In this document: positions 53,500 through 64,000 of the stretch, piece by piece | Numbering within the stretch: position 1 is the stretch's first letter | How the letters are laid out: every line of letters begins with the position of its first letter | Assembly (NCBI GenBank): GCA_031213475.1 | Contig: JARUPZ010000013.1 | Location: 10,022,794 to 10,086,793 of the forward strand | DNA from: Nereocystis luetkeana | Lineage: Eukaryota > Sar > Phaeophyceae > Laminariales > Laminariaceae | Direction of reading: 5' to 3' | Length of the DNA stretch: 64,000 bases | Made by a program: the position numbers and the translations under genes | The notes under the pieces: generated by a model | Told to the model about the DNA's origin: nothing | The model's database searches: none | The model's input: only the letters and a program-made list of their open reading frames with translations

Positions 53500-55850
53500 A
53501 CTCGCCGGCCGGACATCGTACCTGTCTCTGACAAGACCGCCGACCCCGGAGTCGGACCCCCCCTTTGGCCAAGCGCCCAACCCGAACCCCCCGCCGTCGC
53601 CCTCGTCGTAGTCGTCTCGGAACTCGTGCCGGTTGCTCGCTTAGTTGGCCCCGCTGTGCCGCGGAGCCCGTGTCCTAATTGTTTCGCCGGCCTGTCGTCC
53701 CCCTCCCCCCCTCTCCGTCTCCCGTCCTTCTCCCCCACCTGCCCCCGCCCCCCTCCCTCTTACGCGACCCCAACCCGCCTCCGTCCCTCGGCAGAAACGT
53801 GCCCTTCGGGGCTTTGTGCCTGCCTTCGTGCCTGTACCTGCACGGCAGCCCCCTCTTAGGCTCGTGGAGGCACACGGCAGGATCGGTCGTATGCTCCGTC
53901 CCCCCCCCCCCCCCCTCCACCTCCACCCCACCCCCCTGCGGCCCCGGTTCCGCTTGTCCCGCCGCTTGTTCAACCCTCCCCTGCCCCCGACCCCCGTGCC
54001 CTCTTGTGTCCGTTCCCTGGCGTACCCTACGTCCCCCAGGTGGATGGGTGCTGCCGTGACCCACGTATGCGTCGGCGAGAACAGCGGTAAGGTCAACGGG
54101 TAAACGTCGTTCGGGCCTGGAAATGTCCCAATATCCTGTTTGAGCATGTGCGCTTGTCGGGACACCTCCTCCGACCACTCCTGGAGGCCTTATTTGAAGC
54201 ATTGCACGAACTCCCTTTAAACTGCTCAGATAGAGCCACCTGCGTGTTCTGCGCGTAAAGAGTCCTCACCCCTTGCGCGACTACCCTGAAACGCTCGACC
54301 AGCTTATTGGTCCTGCGCAGCGACGCTTGACCAAAGGCTCTGTTACCGTCTACCACGTACTGCATGAGGTGCGTCAACAAAAGAAACACTGCCTCCACCC
54401 TGTGGTCCAGCGGCACCTGCGTGCTCCCTCCCCCGCAGCCAAAATGGTCCTTCGGCGCGAAATCCCGCACATCGATGTTGCTCAGCGCTGCTACCTGCCG
54501 TGCCCCCTCCCCTTTGGCGATGAAACCCCCCCGTGATCGTACCCATGGCGTCCGCCGAATCAAAGGGTGGGGATTTCCCGTCCACGCACAGTGACGACCA
54601 GACGACTACTGCGTGGTTACCCTTACGCCACATCGTCTCTGCTACGGTTGGCTTGTTACAGCTTTCCCGCCCCCCGCCCCCCCACCCTCAACCCTCCCCC
54701 CCCCCCAAAACTTTGCAACCCGGACGGGAAATTCGATGCTCCTCCCCCCCCCCCCTGCGGTCTGGTGCTGAACGAGGTATTGATCCCGTCCCCCCACCCC
54801 GGGGCTGCTTCGTGCGCGGCTGCCCGGGAAACCTCCGTGCTCCCCTATCCCACAGGCTTGTCTCCTCTCCTGCCCACCCGCACTGTCCCTCGGGTGCCTC
54901 CATCTGCTGCTGTCCCGACCCCGATACATCTAACTCCCACTCGCTTACACCCCCGAACCCCCCCAGGCCTGTCTGCTGCTGCTGCTGCTGCTGTTGCTGC
55001 TGTAGCTGCATGCTTGACCGCTGTTGCTGCTGTCGCGGGCCCGGTACTACCACGCCCCAACCTATCCCCCCACCCCCCCACCTTGTTGCCCCTCCCGCAT
55101 TGCTCTGATGCCCACCTTTGCTGCTGCTGCTCCTGCTGTGGCGTCCCCCCCCCTCCCCCCCCTGTATGCCCACCCTTCTTGCGGTGGTGCCTACTCTTGC
55201 TGTAGCTGCTGTGGCGCGGTGCCCACCCCTGCTGCTGCTGCGGCGGCGACGGGCCTCCCGGGCCCCAGGGTGCTTGTGAAGTCCCGTTGAAGGTCATGAG
55301 CTGGCGGCTATCCCGCTCCCCCCCCCGCCTCCTGCTGATGCGAACTCCTTCAACCCCACAATGACGGGCCCTGAAACTCGTTTTCGGGGGAAAATTGGTT
55401 GATGCGCTACGGAGATTGGGCATGCTGCGAGGAGTTGGACTGCTCAGGGCTCCCATACGAGCCGTTCCCACGCCCCCTACCCTGCGACGTGTATCCCCCC
55501 CTACCCCCTCTACCCGACCGCATGTGAGCTCCTTGGTGTACTGTCTGGCTATCCTCAAAGTGCACGTTACTACTCGTACCACGGCTACCCAGGGTATTTA
55601 CTCGCACTCTACCGTCGTCATTGCTTGACCCTCCTGCTGAAGACTGATCGTCCTCGGCGTTACCGGCCGCACCGTTCCCTCGGGTCGCCCCCCGCCTTGG
55701 GCCCGCGGCCCTCCCACAAGATTGCCGTGCTCCTCGTCTTGCTGCTGTATCGCGGTAAGAGGTTGCACCACCCCGCTCGTCGACCCTCCCAACGCACACG
55801 TTCACCGAGTTCTGACAACTTGACGACTCCCTGGCGTCCCTCGCCCGGTT
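53500..55850 (-). pseudogene. Element 3 gag relic with poly-Gln
   Basis: 54563-54093 contains QVAALSNIDVRDFAPKD, PLDHRVEAVFLLLTHLMQYV and KLVERFRVVAQGVRTLYAQN, aligning with the helical core of element 2 gag (SNFDVSMYGPRADRPVDHL). Upstream (55805-54700) is Gly/Arg-rich with CAG repeats encoding poly-Gln near 54975-55010. 54000-53500 is Pro/Gly-rich. No intact frame. Confidence 0.6.
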
Positions 55851-55860
55851 CTAAACAAAA

Positions 55861-56018
55861 ACAACTTGACGAGTCCCAGACGTCCCTTGCCCGCTTCTAT
55901 TCAGCTCGTGCAGGGCCTATCCCGTGAGCTATCTATATCCTGCTACTCGCTGCATCAACGACCCGCCTCACACCGCTCTACCGATGCTTGCTCGCATCTG
56001 AACTGCATTGATCTTTCC
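55861..56018 (-). repeat. Element 3 repeat A1
   Basis: First copy of A on the 5' side. A partial extra copy (CTTGACGACTCCCTGGCGTC) lies at 55821-55855, so the start of A is itself tandemly repeated. Confidence 0.82.
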
Positions 56019-56043
56019 TTATCACCTGTGTTGCACTGCCCAC

Positions 56044-56690
56044 GAAACACAAAAAAAACGTCCCGACAACAAAGCCAATGGAAGCACGTCTGCCGCCGTT
56101 TTTCCCCGAGGATTTTTTTAAATATTTTTCGGCTCTAGCTTCGAACGTTTCCATCGAGAACCAAAACTTGGCAGACCAGATATGAGCTCCTTGGAACACT
56201 TCCGTGAGTGTGCCAAAGCGACAGCACTTTTGGTCTCCTCCTTCGGGGCGGATCTTGTCGCTGAAGGTTGAAAATATTTCCAGGCGCTTGAATGTTTGGT
56301 TTCTTGTACTGTAGCCAAGTAACTATTGTTTTTCTGCTGTAGAACGAGAGCTGGAGGAATCCAGATGTCGAAACGAGTACGTTCCTCCTTCTCGTTCTAC
56401 AGCAGCACCAAATACTTGACTACCTGCTACAGCAGTACAAGACACCGAACATTCAAGCGTCTGGAACCACATTTTCAAAATTCAGCGACGAGGTCCGCCC
56501 CGAAGGAGGACACGAAACGTGCTGTCGCTTTGGCACGCTCACGGGAGTGCACCAAGGAGCTCATATCCGGTCTGCCAATTTTTGGGTCGATGGAAACGTT
56601 CGGAGCTAGAGCTGAAAAACGAAGTGTCCTCGGGAAAAAAACGGCGGCACACGTGCTTCCATTGGCTTTGCTGTGTGTGTGTTCTTCACA
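56044..56690. repeat. Foldback: ~260-bp inverted repeat, ~100-bp loop
   Basis: Left arm 56044-56320 and right arm about 56420-56690 are reverse complements (AGCCAATGGAAGCACGT, CGAACGTTTCCATCGA, CATATGAGCTCC-like, AGCGACAGCAC, TCCTTCGGGGCGGA). Both arms encode the same peptide, SATRSAPKEETKSAVALA on one and SATRSAPKEDTKRAVALA on the other. That suggests an inverted duplication of a coding or transposon fragment. It directly borders element 3. Confidence 0.85.
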
Positions 56691-57639
56691 TTAAACCGTT
56701 CTTTCTACCCGTCGACATCCAGCTAAACCAGTGTCCGTGCCGATTCTTCAATCCTAGAAGAGATACAAGTTATGTGGTCACAAAGCTACGCCACAGAGAT
56801 ATTACGTAACCACGTATGTATGTATGCAGTAAGCACTGCAGTGGGCAATGCCATGCCATGCGATCATACTAGATACGACAGGCACGACATACACAACCTA
56901 TGATATAGTGAAACGAAAAGAAACAATCGAAGAGAAAACAGAAACAAAGTAGACAAATCGAAAGAGAAAAAAAGAGAAGAAAAAATGAAAGCAAAAACTA
57001 GGAGAAACAATCTGTCGTGCCCCCCCCCCCGCAGGCGAGGTGGCCAACACTTGAAAACGAACGAGCTGGAAAAAAATAAAAAAATAACAGAAACACCACT
57101 GCTTGTAAACAGAGCAAGACAAAATAAATAAATCAACAAATAACAAAGGGAAAATAACAGGCAGACCAAAGCCCAAAGCACCCTCCTGGTGACGGCAGCA
57201 GTTAGTTTGTGGTACGAGTAGTATAGCCAGGTTCCCCCTGCTAATCCACCTGGTACCTTGCTACCCAGACTGCCGTCTCCGCCCTGCGTTCGTCAACTAC
57301 GCCCAGCCCCTTGGCGTCAGACAATACGAAACGAGCAGAGCAGGTTCGTCATTCAACCACGCCACACGGCTCCTTCAGTACGGCTTATCAAAAAGAAAAG
57401 GAAGAGAAAAAAAATATATGAAAATCACGGAGAGTAGCGCAAGAAAGAAAAAAACAAAACAACAAGACAAGACAAGGGAAGACCACGTTCGAACCAACTG
57501 CACCAGTTGGTGGTACTAGAAGTATGGTCATGTTCTACTTCCTAGTCGGCCTGGTGCCTTGCTACCCTCTGTCTGCCATCTCCTTCCTACTTTCGTCTAC
57601 CGCAGTTTCCCTTCTACCCCTCCTGTTCCCCCCCCTCTC
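56691..57639. other. Unassigned stretch
   Basis: Purine/A-rich sequence with no supported gene. Confidence 0.4.
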
Positions 57640-57644
57640 CGCAT

Positions 57645-58460
57645 TCATTCGAATTTCCCTTGATCGGGCTTTCGGACCCTTCTCCTGTTGCCCCCTCCAC
57701 CCCCATTCCCTTGGATACCATCCACGGCGGATGCGCGGCGCTGCCTACTCATCTCAGCCTCAGCCTCGTGCCACCTCACCATGAACCGTTCGGCTGCTTC
57801 AAGGATCCCCCGGTACCACTTCCCCGCCTTTTTGGCTGCAGTGGACCACAACACGGTCTCAACTCCAAACACCAAGGGGGCAACTTCCGTTGACTCTTCG
57901 GTGGCTCGGAACTCCCTAACTAAGGTCTTCGACTATGCATCTATGCCAAGTCTTACACTGTCCGCCAGGTCTCGGGTTCTCCCCACCAGCTATCGTCCCG
58001 AGCATTACCCGATTGGGTAATCGCTCCTTGCTTTGCCGTGCCACGCCCCCCGCAAAGAAGAGCCGCCGTTTACGAATGGTCGTGTCGATGCTCTCGCAAC
58101 GTGTCATCTTGAGGGCCTTCGCGTACGAGAGGATGGCATGGTCAGTACGAAGTCGGCGCTGGAAGCCAATGACTCGCAACAGGACTTGGTGGTGAGCCGT
58201 TCGAAGCTTGGCAAAGTGTTCCGCTCTGAGGGTCCACGTCACACACCCGTACAGCAGGGTCTCAATCACCTCGGCCTTCAGCATTCGGACTTTAAGGCTA
58301 AGGGGGCGGTCGTCCTATCATACAACTCCGGCCCGAACCGTTTGAGGCATGCTCGCATTAGGCGGATCCGTCGGTCGATTTCGAGCGAGAGGGCAGCGTT
58401 TTCGTGGATAACGCCGCCTAGGTATAAGAACTGGGTCGGGACTGTTGGCAATATCAGCAA
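57645..58460 (-). pseudogene. LINE reverse transcriptase fragment, 5'-truncated
   Basis: 58460-58278 encodes QFLYLGGVIHENAALSLEID and RRIRLMRACLKRFGPEL. After a break, 58284-57916 encodes KAEVIETLLYGCVTWTLRAE, HHQVLLRVIGFQRRL and RRLFFAGGVARQ. 57875-57645 continues with KAGKWYRGILEAAERFM. This is the conserved region after the RT active site of non-LTR retrotransposons (F-x-Y-L-G..., L-L-Y-G-C-x-x-W). The catalytic box itself is missing, as expected for 5' truncation. Confidence 0.8.
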
Positions 58461-58477
58461 TATTTTGTGGGGGGTGC

Positions 58478-58640
58478 ACGTCCATTATTTTTCTGTTCTT
58501 ACCCCGTACCAAATATCCCTTCTTATTTTATGGAAACCCTCCGAAATAGTCTCGTTTCTTCACTCTGGTTAATATTTTCTAGCCGTTACCCAAAAACACA
58601 ACACGAAGTTGCCACTACGACAACCTTCCTCATTTTGAGT
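58478..58640 (-). repeat. Isolated element-3-type B repeat
   Basis: Matches 49684-49850 (TTCTTACCCCGTACCAAATA, ATGGAAACCCTCCGAAAT, GTTGCCACTACGACAACCTT). It lies directly against the truncated 5' end of the LINE fragment, and no A repeat is adjacent. Confidence 0.8.
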
Positions 58641-59570
58641 GTCTGACGAACGTCGTCGTAGGCCGCAAAAGGATCGGCTACGGGTGTGTCATCACCTGAC
58701 CAACGCCGTCGTAGGAGGTATACGTATATGTTGGAGATCATCAAGATTGGAAGAACAACAGCAGCGTTTGCACCGCCCACTCGTTTTACTCTACTTTCAC
58801 TCACCCTCAGAATCCAGCTGAGCAAATCCATCAACACTGCTGTGGCTTGGAGTCACCACACCGTCTTCGTCGTTCTTCCCTTCTTTTCCAAGCTTTCACG
58901 TGAGTCTGCCTGACAGCAACTCAAGCGTTTGCACCTCGATCAGTTCTGTGTCTTGACCTGTCATCGGCAAGCGAGACCAAACGTACACCAGCGTCGAGCT
59001 GATACACGCTACTTCACACCAAACGCGTGCAAACGAAACATCAGCCACGGGGTGCCTCAGCGGGGCTACGACCACGTTATCTCAAGAGCTTCAGTTTCTT
59101 CTGGCTTCAGCGGGGCGGAGATTTTAAGATCATGAGAACGTCTGCTGCTGCCTGAGGAGCTGTTTACGACGAGTACTGCTTTCATCAAAGGACTACCGGC
59201 CTACGAGTACTCCGTTTGTTGGAAATTACGTGAGTGCGTGCATCCAAGTACAGCATTATTGTTGTAGCTATGATAGCGGTACATAGAGATAATCACCACT
59301 GCGCCAAAGCTGGTTAAATCAATTCATCCAGCTTCTTCTGCTGCATCATCTGTTCTTGAAGACGTGGACCGCAAAAAACATCAACCAAACGTCGAGTACC
59401 AACCTGCTGTACGCTGTTAAAAAGCAACCCCACAGACAATCCCAGTACTACTGTAAGATTAGGGGCCCTGCCAGGCGTTGCCCACACCGTGGATAGTAAG
59501 TCTCGGAAGAGTCCGAGAAAACGCTGAGTGGAAGCAATTCCCGGCAGCATTGCGGTCTGTTTAAAGGAGT
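58641..59570. other. Unassigned stretch upstream of Copia
   Basis: No domain identified. A minus frame (59314-59550, ending PRLQEQMMQQKKLDEL) is open but unsupported. Confidence 0.35.
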
Positions 59571-61130
59571 TCTGACTTCCTACGCGATTCTATGTGACGG
59601 TTACTTCACCAAGGACCCCAAAGCAACGGTTGGATGTTTTATCGGGTAGCTGTTTGTTCCTTTTGAATCAACACCAGAAAGACGCGGAATGTGCTCGTAT
59701 GAAGTGTCACTGCGTGCCCTGGACGGAATAATCTATGGAAACCCCAAGACGCCATCAACACCCTCGATGGCTCCGACGGCATTGCTAAACGTCGATATTT
59801 GGCACAGACGATTGGGACACATGAGCCCCCGCAATATGGAGCTTCCTCGGAAGGTGGACGGCAACGGTGTCGACTACACCGGCACTGTCTCAGGCTGCGA
59901 CATCTGCGAAGTGTGCAAGAGCATGCAAAAGGTGCACCCGAAAAAAGACAATCACAAGACGAACGGGCCATTAGAACTGGTTTACACGGGCCTTTTGGGA
60001 CCCGTCCCACCAGCAGCTAGGTAAGGATACAAGTATGCCAGCAAGCCCACTGATGATTACTCTCGCATGGAGGTAATTTTCCTTCTCAAGTCGATCACGG
60101 AGGCCGCCTACTCGCTCCACTTCTACAACAAAACGGTGGCTGTTCCACTGAGGCTGCGCATTCAGCGATTGAGGTGCAACAAGGGAGGAGAAACACCCTT
60201 TTTGAAGATGCACGGGGCATTTGTGCATATCGAGACCTACACGGCAAAGCTCGGCGGAAGCGCATGAGAAGGAAAGCTCTGTGGGTTCAGCCAAGACGGC
60301 AGAGCCTACCGCATATACAATCCCGCAAAAGCGATTTTTGTTGTGGAAAGACGAAATGTCATCTTCCTGGAGACACCACCATACTCCATGCTGCCCGTGG
60401 GAATCAACTAGGACTGCGAAGAGGATGTCTTCGATCTCACCTCCTTCCTGGATTTTTCGATGTTTGATTCACCGGAGAAGGAAATGGAGCACCTTCAAGC
60501 GAAGATGAGGGGTATACTACAAGAGAACGCGGACACATTCCTGCACCATGAGACAGCATCTCTACCAGAGGAGCCTCATCCCCGCAGGAAGAAACGTCGC
60601 AAGAAGCTAGAGCCTCGTCCGAGGTCGTACCTGCTGCATTAGCCGAAGAACCGGCTTCACAGAAGCCTCGGGTAACTCGGGCCAATATCCAATCCGAACA
60701 CAGGACACTTTCGACAGCTCACTCACCCCCAGCCAACTGCCCTACTTCGCCAAGGGAACACCGGATCACTCAGCTGGATCATCATCATCCAGCATCACCG
60801 GAGCATCAGCTGAGACATCACCACCTTCTTTATCAGGGGTCGTGTCAGCTGTTCGAGAGCTGTTTTGAACTCACGCCTCCACACGAGCCGAGCCCAAGAC
60901 AGAGGACACAGAAACCAACCCGTCAGTTAAAGGAGGCCCACACGCTCACGATAGCGGAAGGACAACCACGAGCAAACACCGGGACGGGATCGACGGCATC
61001 GAAACAGGACGACCAAGAGCCACTGGCTACTACGGCCTTGGTGTACATCCGAAAGCCAACTTCAGGCTTCTCCTTTCTGGACGGAGAGCCCATAAACATT
61101 TGGACCAAGAAGCAGACACTGACTGCTTAA
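59571..61130 (+). pseudogene. Ty1/Copia polyprotein fragment
   Basis: Pieces in order: SEVSLRALDG-like leader (YEVSLRALDGIIYGNP), the GAG-pre-integrase zinc motif (VDIWHRRLGHMSPRNMEL ... CDICEVCKSMQKVHP), the start of the integrase core (LELVYTGLLGPVPPAAR, DDYSRMEVIFLLKS), integrase C-terminal signature in another frame (GRAYRIYNPAKAIFVVERRN), and a Ser/Pro/Arg linker (HPRRKKRRKKLEPRP; TLTIAEGQPRANTGTG). Stops and frameshifts interrupt it. RT and RNase H are not found, so only the middle of pol remains. Confidence 0.8.
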
Positions 61131-62600
61131 CTAACAGTGGAGATGGACTTAAGACTACAATCAGTTTTGAGGGAAAGGAAAACACCAACCTCTCCAAGTT
61201 CAACAGACGAAGCTGACCCTCACGTCCTAAGCAAAGGACAACGGACCAAGCGCATCGGACGACCACCGGCGTTGACACCAACAAGGTCAAGCTACTGGAG
61301 GCGTGAACTGCATTATCTTCCTTACCGAAGTTGTAGGATGTGGCATGTCCAATTTGTATGGGGCGGAAAGAAATTCAACTCCTTGCTTGGTCAACGAGCT
61401 GATCACTGGAGGTTTGTTCTTGCGTTCATAGGTAGCGTATCGCGCCCTTCTTCCCTACAGTGCTGTCTAATGGCCGGTGCTGTGCAATATCACGTTACAT
61501 CGCAGTCAGTACCAAGCAAGGGTGCCTTGTAACCTAGTCGAATCATTAGTTTCGACAGCGTTGTTGAAAAGCAAATTTGATGACGTCATCCTTGGAACTT
61601 CAGGATGCATGGTAGGAGAACCCGCCACCTGGGTGAGTTCAAACGGGAGACTAGCATACACGAGGGGGTTGTCTCTCTGATAGCAGTATGTGGTGTTACA
61701 GCTTTAAACTGGCAGCATCTAAGTATGTTCCTTTGTTTGTTCCGTGGGCGGCAGGAACGTTCATAGTTTGTTTACTCCTATTATTCTTGTTGCGGAATGC
61801 TACACACATTTAGTATTCCTTTGTCGTCTAACGGACTGGAATGTAGTGCACGTTTGATGACTGTAGTTTGTGGACTGATAGCTAAGTAAGGTAGGTGGCA
61901 TAATATGTGTATTCAGTATCATCTAGTCGCTGCTGCATAACACAGGGCTACCGGGTACTCCTGTAGCAACCATAGTTTTAGGTACGCACCCATCTCATAC
62001 AAGCAAGTATTATTGCAGTAGAACAGAACGGTTTTCTATTCGGTGGTTTCGTTGTACTGTACCTGGTATATATTGAATTCCCTCTTTGGATCTCATGAGG
62101 TAGGTACATCATGCACAAGTGATCATCCTTGGAACTAATGTATAGGTACATTGCATCCTAGTGTTTGTTCCCAATAACATCACTGACTGCTTGATGTTGC
62201 ATGTATGTGTTTATGTTTAAGGTTTTTGCATGTTGCTCAGAGTGAGAAAGTGTACGCTAAACGGGAGGAGGTATTGGAAGATAGATGGTACTTGTCAGTA
62301 GCTATCATAGGAGTTACTCGATCACGCTAAAACAATCTGGTATACATTTTTTCGCATTTCTGGGTACAACAGACAGTTTTTCCAGTCTGTGAGTTACAGT
62401 TTGTGTCAATACAGCAGCAGCAGCAGATGTCTTAAACTATTAAAACTACCGTAACCGCTGTGCACTCGTACACATTGCGGAATTGGTCTCCACAAAAAGT
62501 AGTTTTCTGGATGAAGTGAGCATAGTGAAGCATCATGGTCTATCTTGTTTTGTTTGTCTGGGACTACCAGCAGGAAACGAGTTATCGTAACGAGAGGTCG
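61131..62600. other. Unassigned stretch downstream of Copia
   Basis: No gene supported. A diverged piece of repeat E (GTACTTGTCAGTAGCTATCA) occurs near 62289. Could include LTR-derived sequence. Confidence 0.35.
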
Positions 62601-62903
62601 TATTAGAGATGTTACTTGCCAGTAGCTATCATTTTGTCGTCACTGGGTAACACATACCTGGTAGAAGATTGAACGGAGGAAATCTGGGGTTTGTGGAGAG
62701 GTATTGAATCGTTGGCATGCGTGAACAGAGGGGATGGGCAAGAGGTTCATAGAGTTCATGATGGGTTGCAGCTGGTTGAACTAGGAAGACAGAGGCTGGG
62801 TAGGGTTCATACAGTTGAGAAATAATCTGGTAGTACATGGTTCAAGAGCAGGATCCTCGAGAGATCCGACAGTGACCAATAAGATGCTCATCGCAGAACC
62901 GGT
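62601..62903 (+). repeat. Dispersed repeat E, copy 2
   Basis: Same blocks as 49109-49255 (GAGATGTTACTTGCCAGTAG, ACATGGTTCAAGAGCAGGAT, AAGATGCTCATCGCA) with about 165 bp of additional sequence between them. Confidence 0.75.
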
Positions 62904-64000
62904 AACGATATATGTTCATGTTTTGTTTTTATTTCAAGCTCGGTTTTGGATTCCTCTCGGCCCCACGATTCTGGAGCACTTTGTTTCACGTGTCACGGCT
63001 CAAAAATGACGGAGAAAGCAAACGGTACCCTCTTAAAGTTTGGGGAAAAAATTCTGCCTGGACCATATATATAAGAAATAACCGATTTCGATCCCCATCC
63101 AATAATAGAAAGGAGGTCGTTCCGGACGGTAGCACATACATAAAGAGAAAATACCAAAATTACCACCTTTAACAGCGGTAATAATGCCGATCAGAAACGT
63201 TGTGCAATAATAATTGAATTTCTAAAAAACATGAGTATCGACCATGATCGAACCCAGAACTTCAGTTTTTATAGCGAAATCCTAAGTCCCAAATATGTAT
63301 ATGTGCAGCTGTGGTACATCGGTTTTTTGTTTCGTGCACCGGGCCATCTTGAAACCATTTTAATTCCGCGGGGCAAGTCCACGAAAAACTGTGGAATACC
63401 GGCGTTGTACGTACAGTTGCACCCCGTCTGACTGAGAGCCGGGTACCATCCGGAACCGTCGGAACCGGAACCGTCCCGGCCCAACTCACAGAATCGTGGG
63501 TATGTGTACCCCGGGTATACCCGGGTTCCCGGGCGCCCGTCAATTAATTGTTCTATACGAAGCCCCCAAGATTGGGGTATACGTTGATTGTTTCATACAC
63601 TGCAGCATGCTGCAGCTATGCCCCTAGACTGTCGCCTCTCGCCCCAGAAGCCTGCATTTATACCGAGAAATATATTTATATATTATCTATTACCTCTCGC
63701 TACGGTCGCCCAAAACGCTACACACACACGAGACCTCGACCAGCGTAGCGCCCCTGCCTCTACAAAGAACCAGGCTCCGGTGAGACCGACGCGATTGCGG
63801 CAAGGAGATTGAACACCATGGTTTCCCCGCGAGGTTGACTATGTTGATGAGATGTTTGATGAGATGATTTAACGGATATCGGCCTGGATTCAGATATTTC
63901 GGGATCTCTACAGCGAGGTCTGTTTTGAGTTTCGATTCGATTTACGAGCATGCTGTTGTTGTCTTCACATTAAATAGTCATCTCTACCCAGCTTCATCAG
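62904..64000. other. Unassigned stretch to window end
   Basis: No supported gene. 63430-63540 is rich in GGGTAC/CCGGGT words like the clusters near 0.9 and 2.3 kb. Confidence 0.4.

Larger units (their letters stand above)
49511..56018 (-). mobile_element. Element 3: decayed YR retrotransposon
   Basis: Same architecture on the minus strand: A1 (about 56018-55861), gag (55850-53500), RT (53356-52461), RNase H (52290-51362), YR (51506-50270), B1 (49850-49684), A2 (49668-49511). A1 and A2 share CTTGACGAGTCCC, ACGTCCCTTGCCCGCTTCTA and CGCATCTGAACTGC. All coding parts are in many frames. Domains align with elements 1 and 2 but are clearly a separate lineage. It is an old copy. Confidence 0.82.

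Noticed and set aside
53170..55205. Long Pro-rich plus-strand frames
   Set aside because: They are antisense to the G/R-rich gag and pol relic of element 3. The domain matches are all on the minus strand.

Overview
The window looks like nuclear DNA of a large, repeat-rich eukaryote. A brown alga (Phaeophyceae) or a related stramenopile fits best. The reasons are many short GC-richer coding islands bounded by GT/AG sites, abundant microsatellites and hairpin elements, and degenerate tyrosine-recombinase (DIRS/Ngaro-type), Copia and LINE elements side by side. No bacterial operons, rRNA or convincing free tRNA genes are visible. The taxonomic call is an inference from style, not from a marker gene.

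Region 1 (1-15 kb) holds a 363-bp near-perfect tandem duplication, GGGTACCCG-rich palindrome clusters and a diverged ~410-bp tandem pair. It also holds the best host-gene candidate, a minus-strand multi-exon gene running from about 15.05 kb down to about 4.0 kb. Its first exon encodes a signal peptide. Later exons carry short cysteine-rich modules (CGDGLC, CGNGICKE, CGNGVCEP) and beta-rich segments, so an extracellular or wall-associated protein is likely. Two plus-strand exon-like islands (6.25 and 7.05 kb) lie inside one of its introns. Small hairpin elements (MITEs) and minisatellites fill the introns.

Region 2 (15-20.8 kb) is mostly non-coding. It has a foldback with ~235-bp arms, a three-copy ~225-bp tandem repeat, MITEs and a (TAC)n microsatellite.

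Region 3 (20.8-24.8 kb) is element 1, a plus-strand tyrosine-recombinase retrotransposon with split direct repeats (A1, RT/RNase H/YR, B1, A2, spacer, B2). It is internally deleted and frameshifted.

Region 4 (24.8-38 kb) is a transposon graveyard: a 1.5-kb foldback element with ~460-bp arms, a ~425-bp (ATT)n tract, two related TIR elements with different GC-rich interiors, a pair of ~210-bp direct repeats, tRNA-derived SINE copies in both orientations, a possible short gene relic at 35.6-36.3 kb, and a CCGCACCG satellite.

Region 5 (38-45 kb) is element 2, a young minus-strand relative of element 1. Its two 213-bp A repeats differ at one base. It has a full gag with a CCCH finger, RT/RNase H, and YR. 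Gag and pol share one frame, split by a single TGA. The same satellite family recurs on its far side, followed by a DDE transposase fragment at 45.15 kb.

Region 6 (45-64 kb) has one host-like exon (47.0-47.25 kb), a highly decayed third YR element (49.5-56.0 kb, minus), another foldback, a 5'-truncated LINE, a partial Copia element, and a repeat shared between 49.1 and 62.6 kb. A palindromic word, TACCWGGTA, is strongly over-represented outside the large retroelements and is not explained by any feature.
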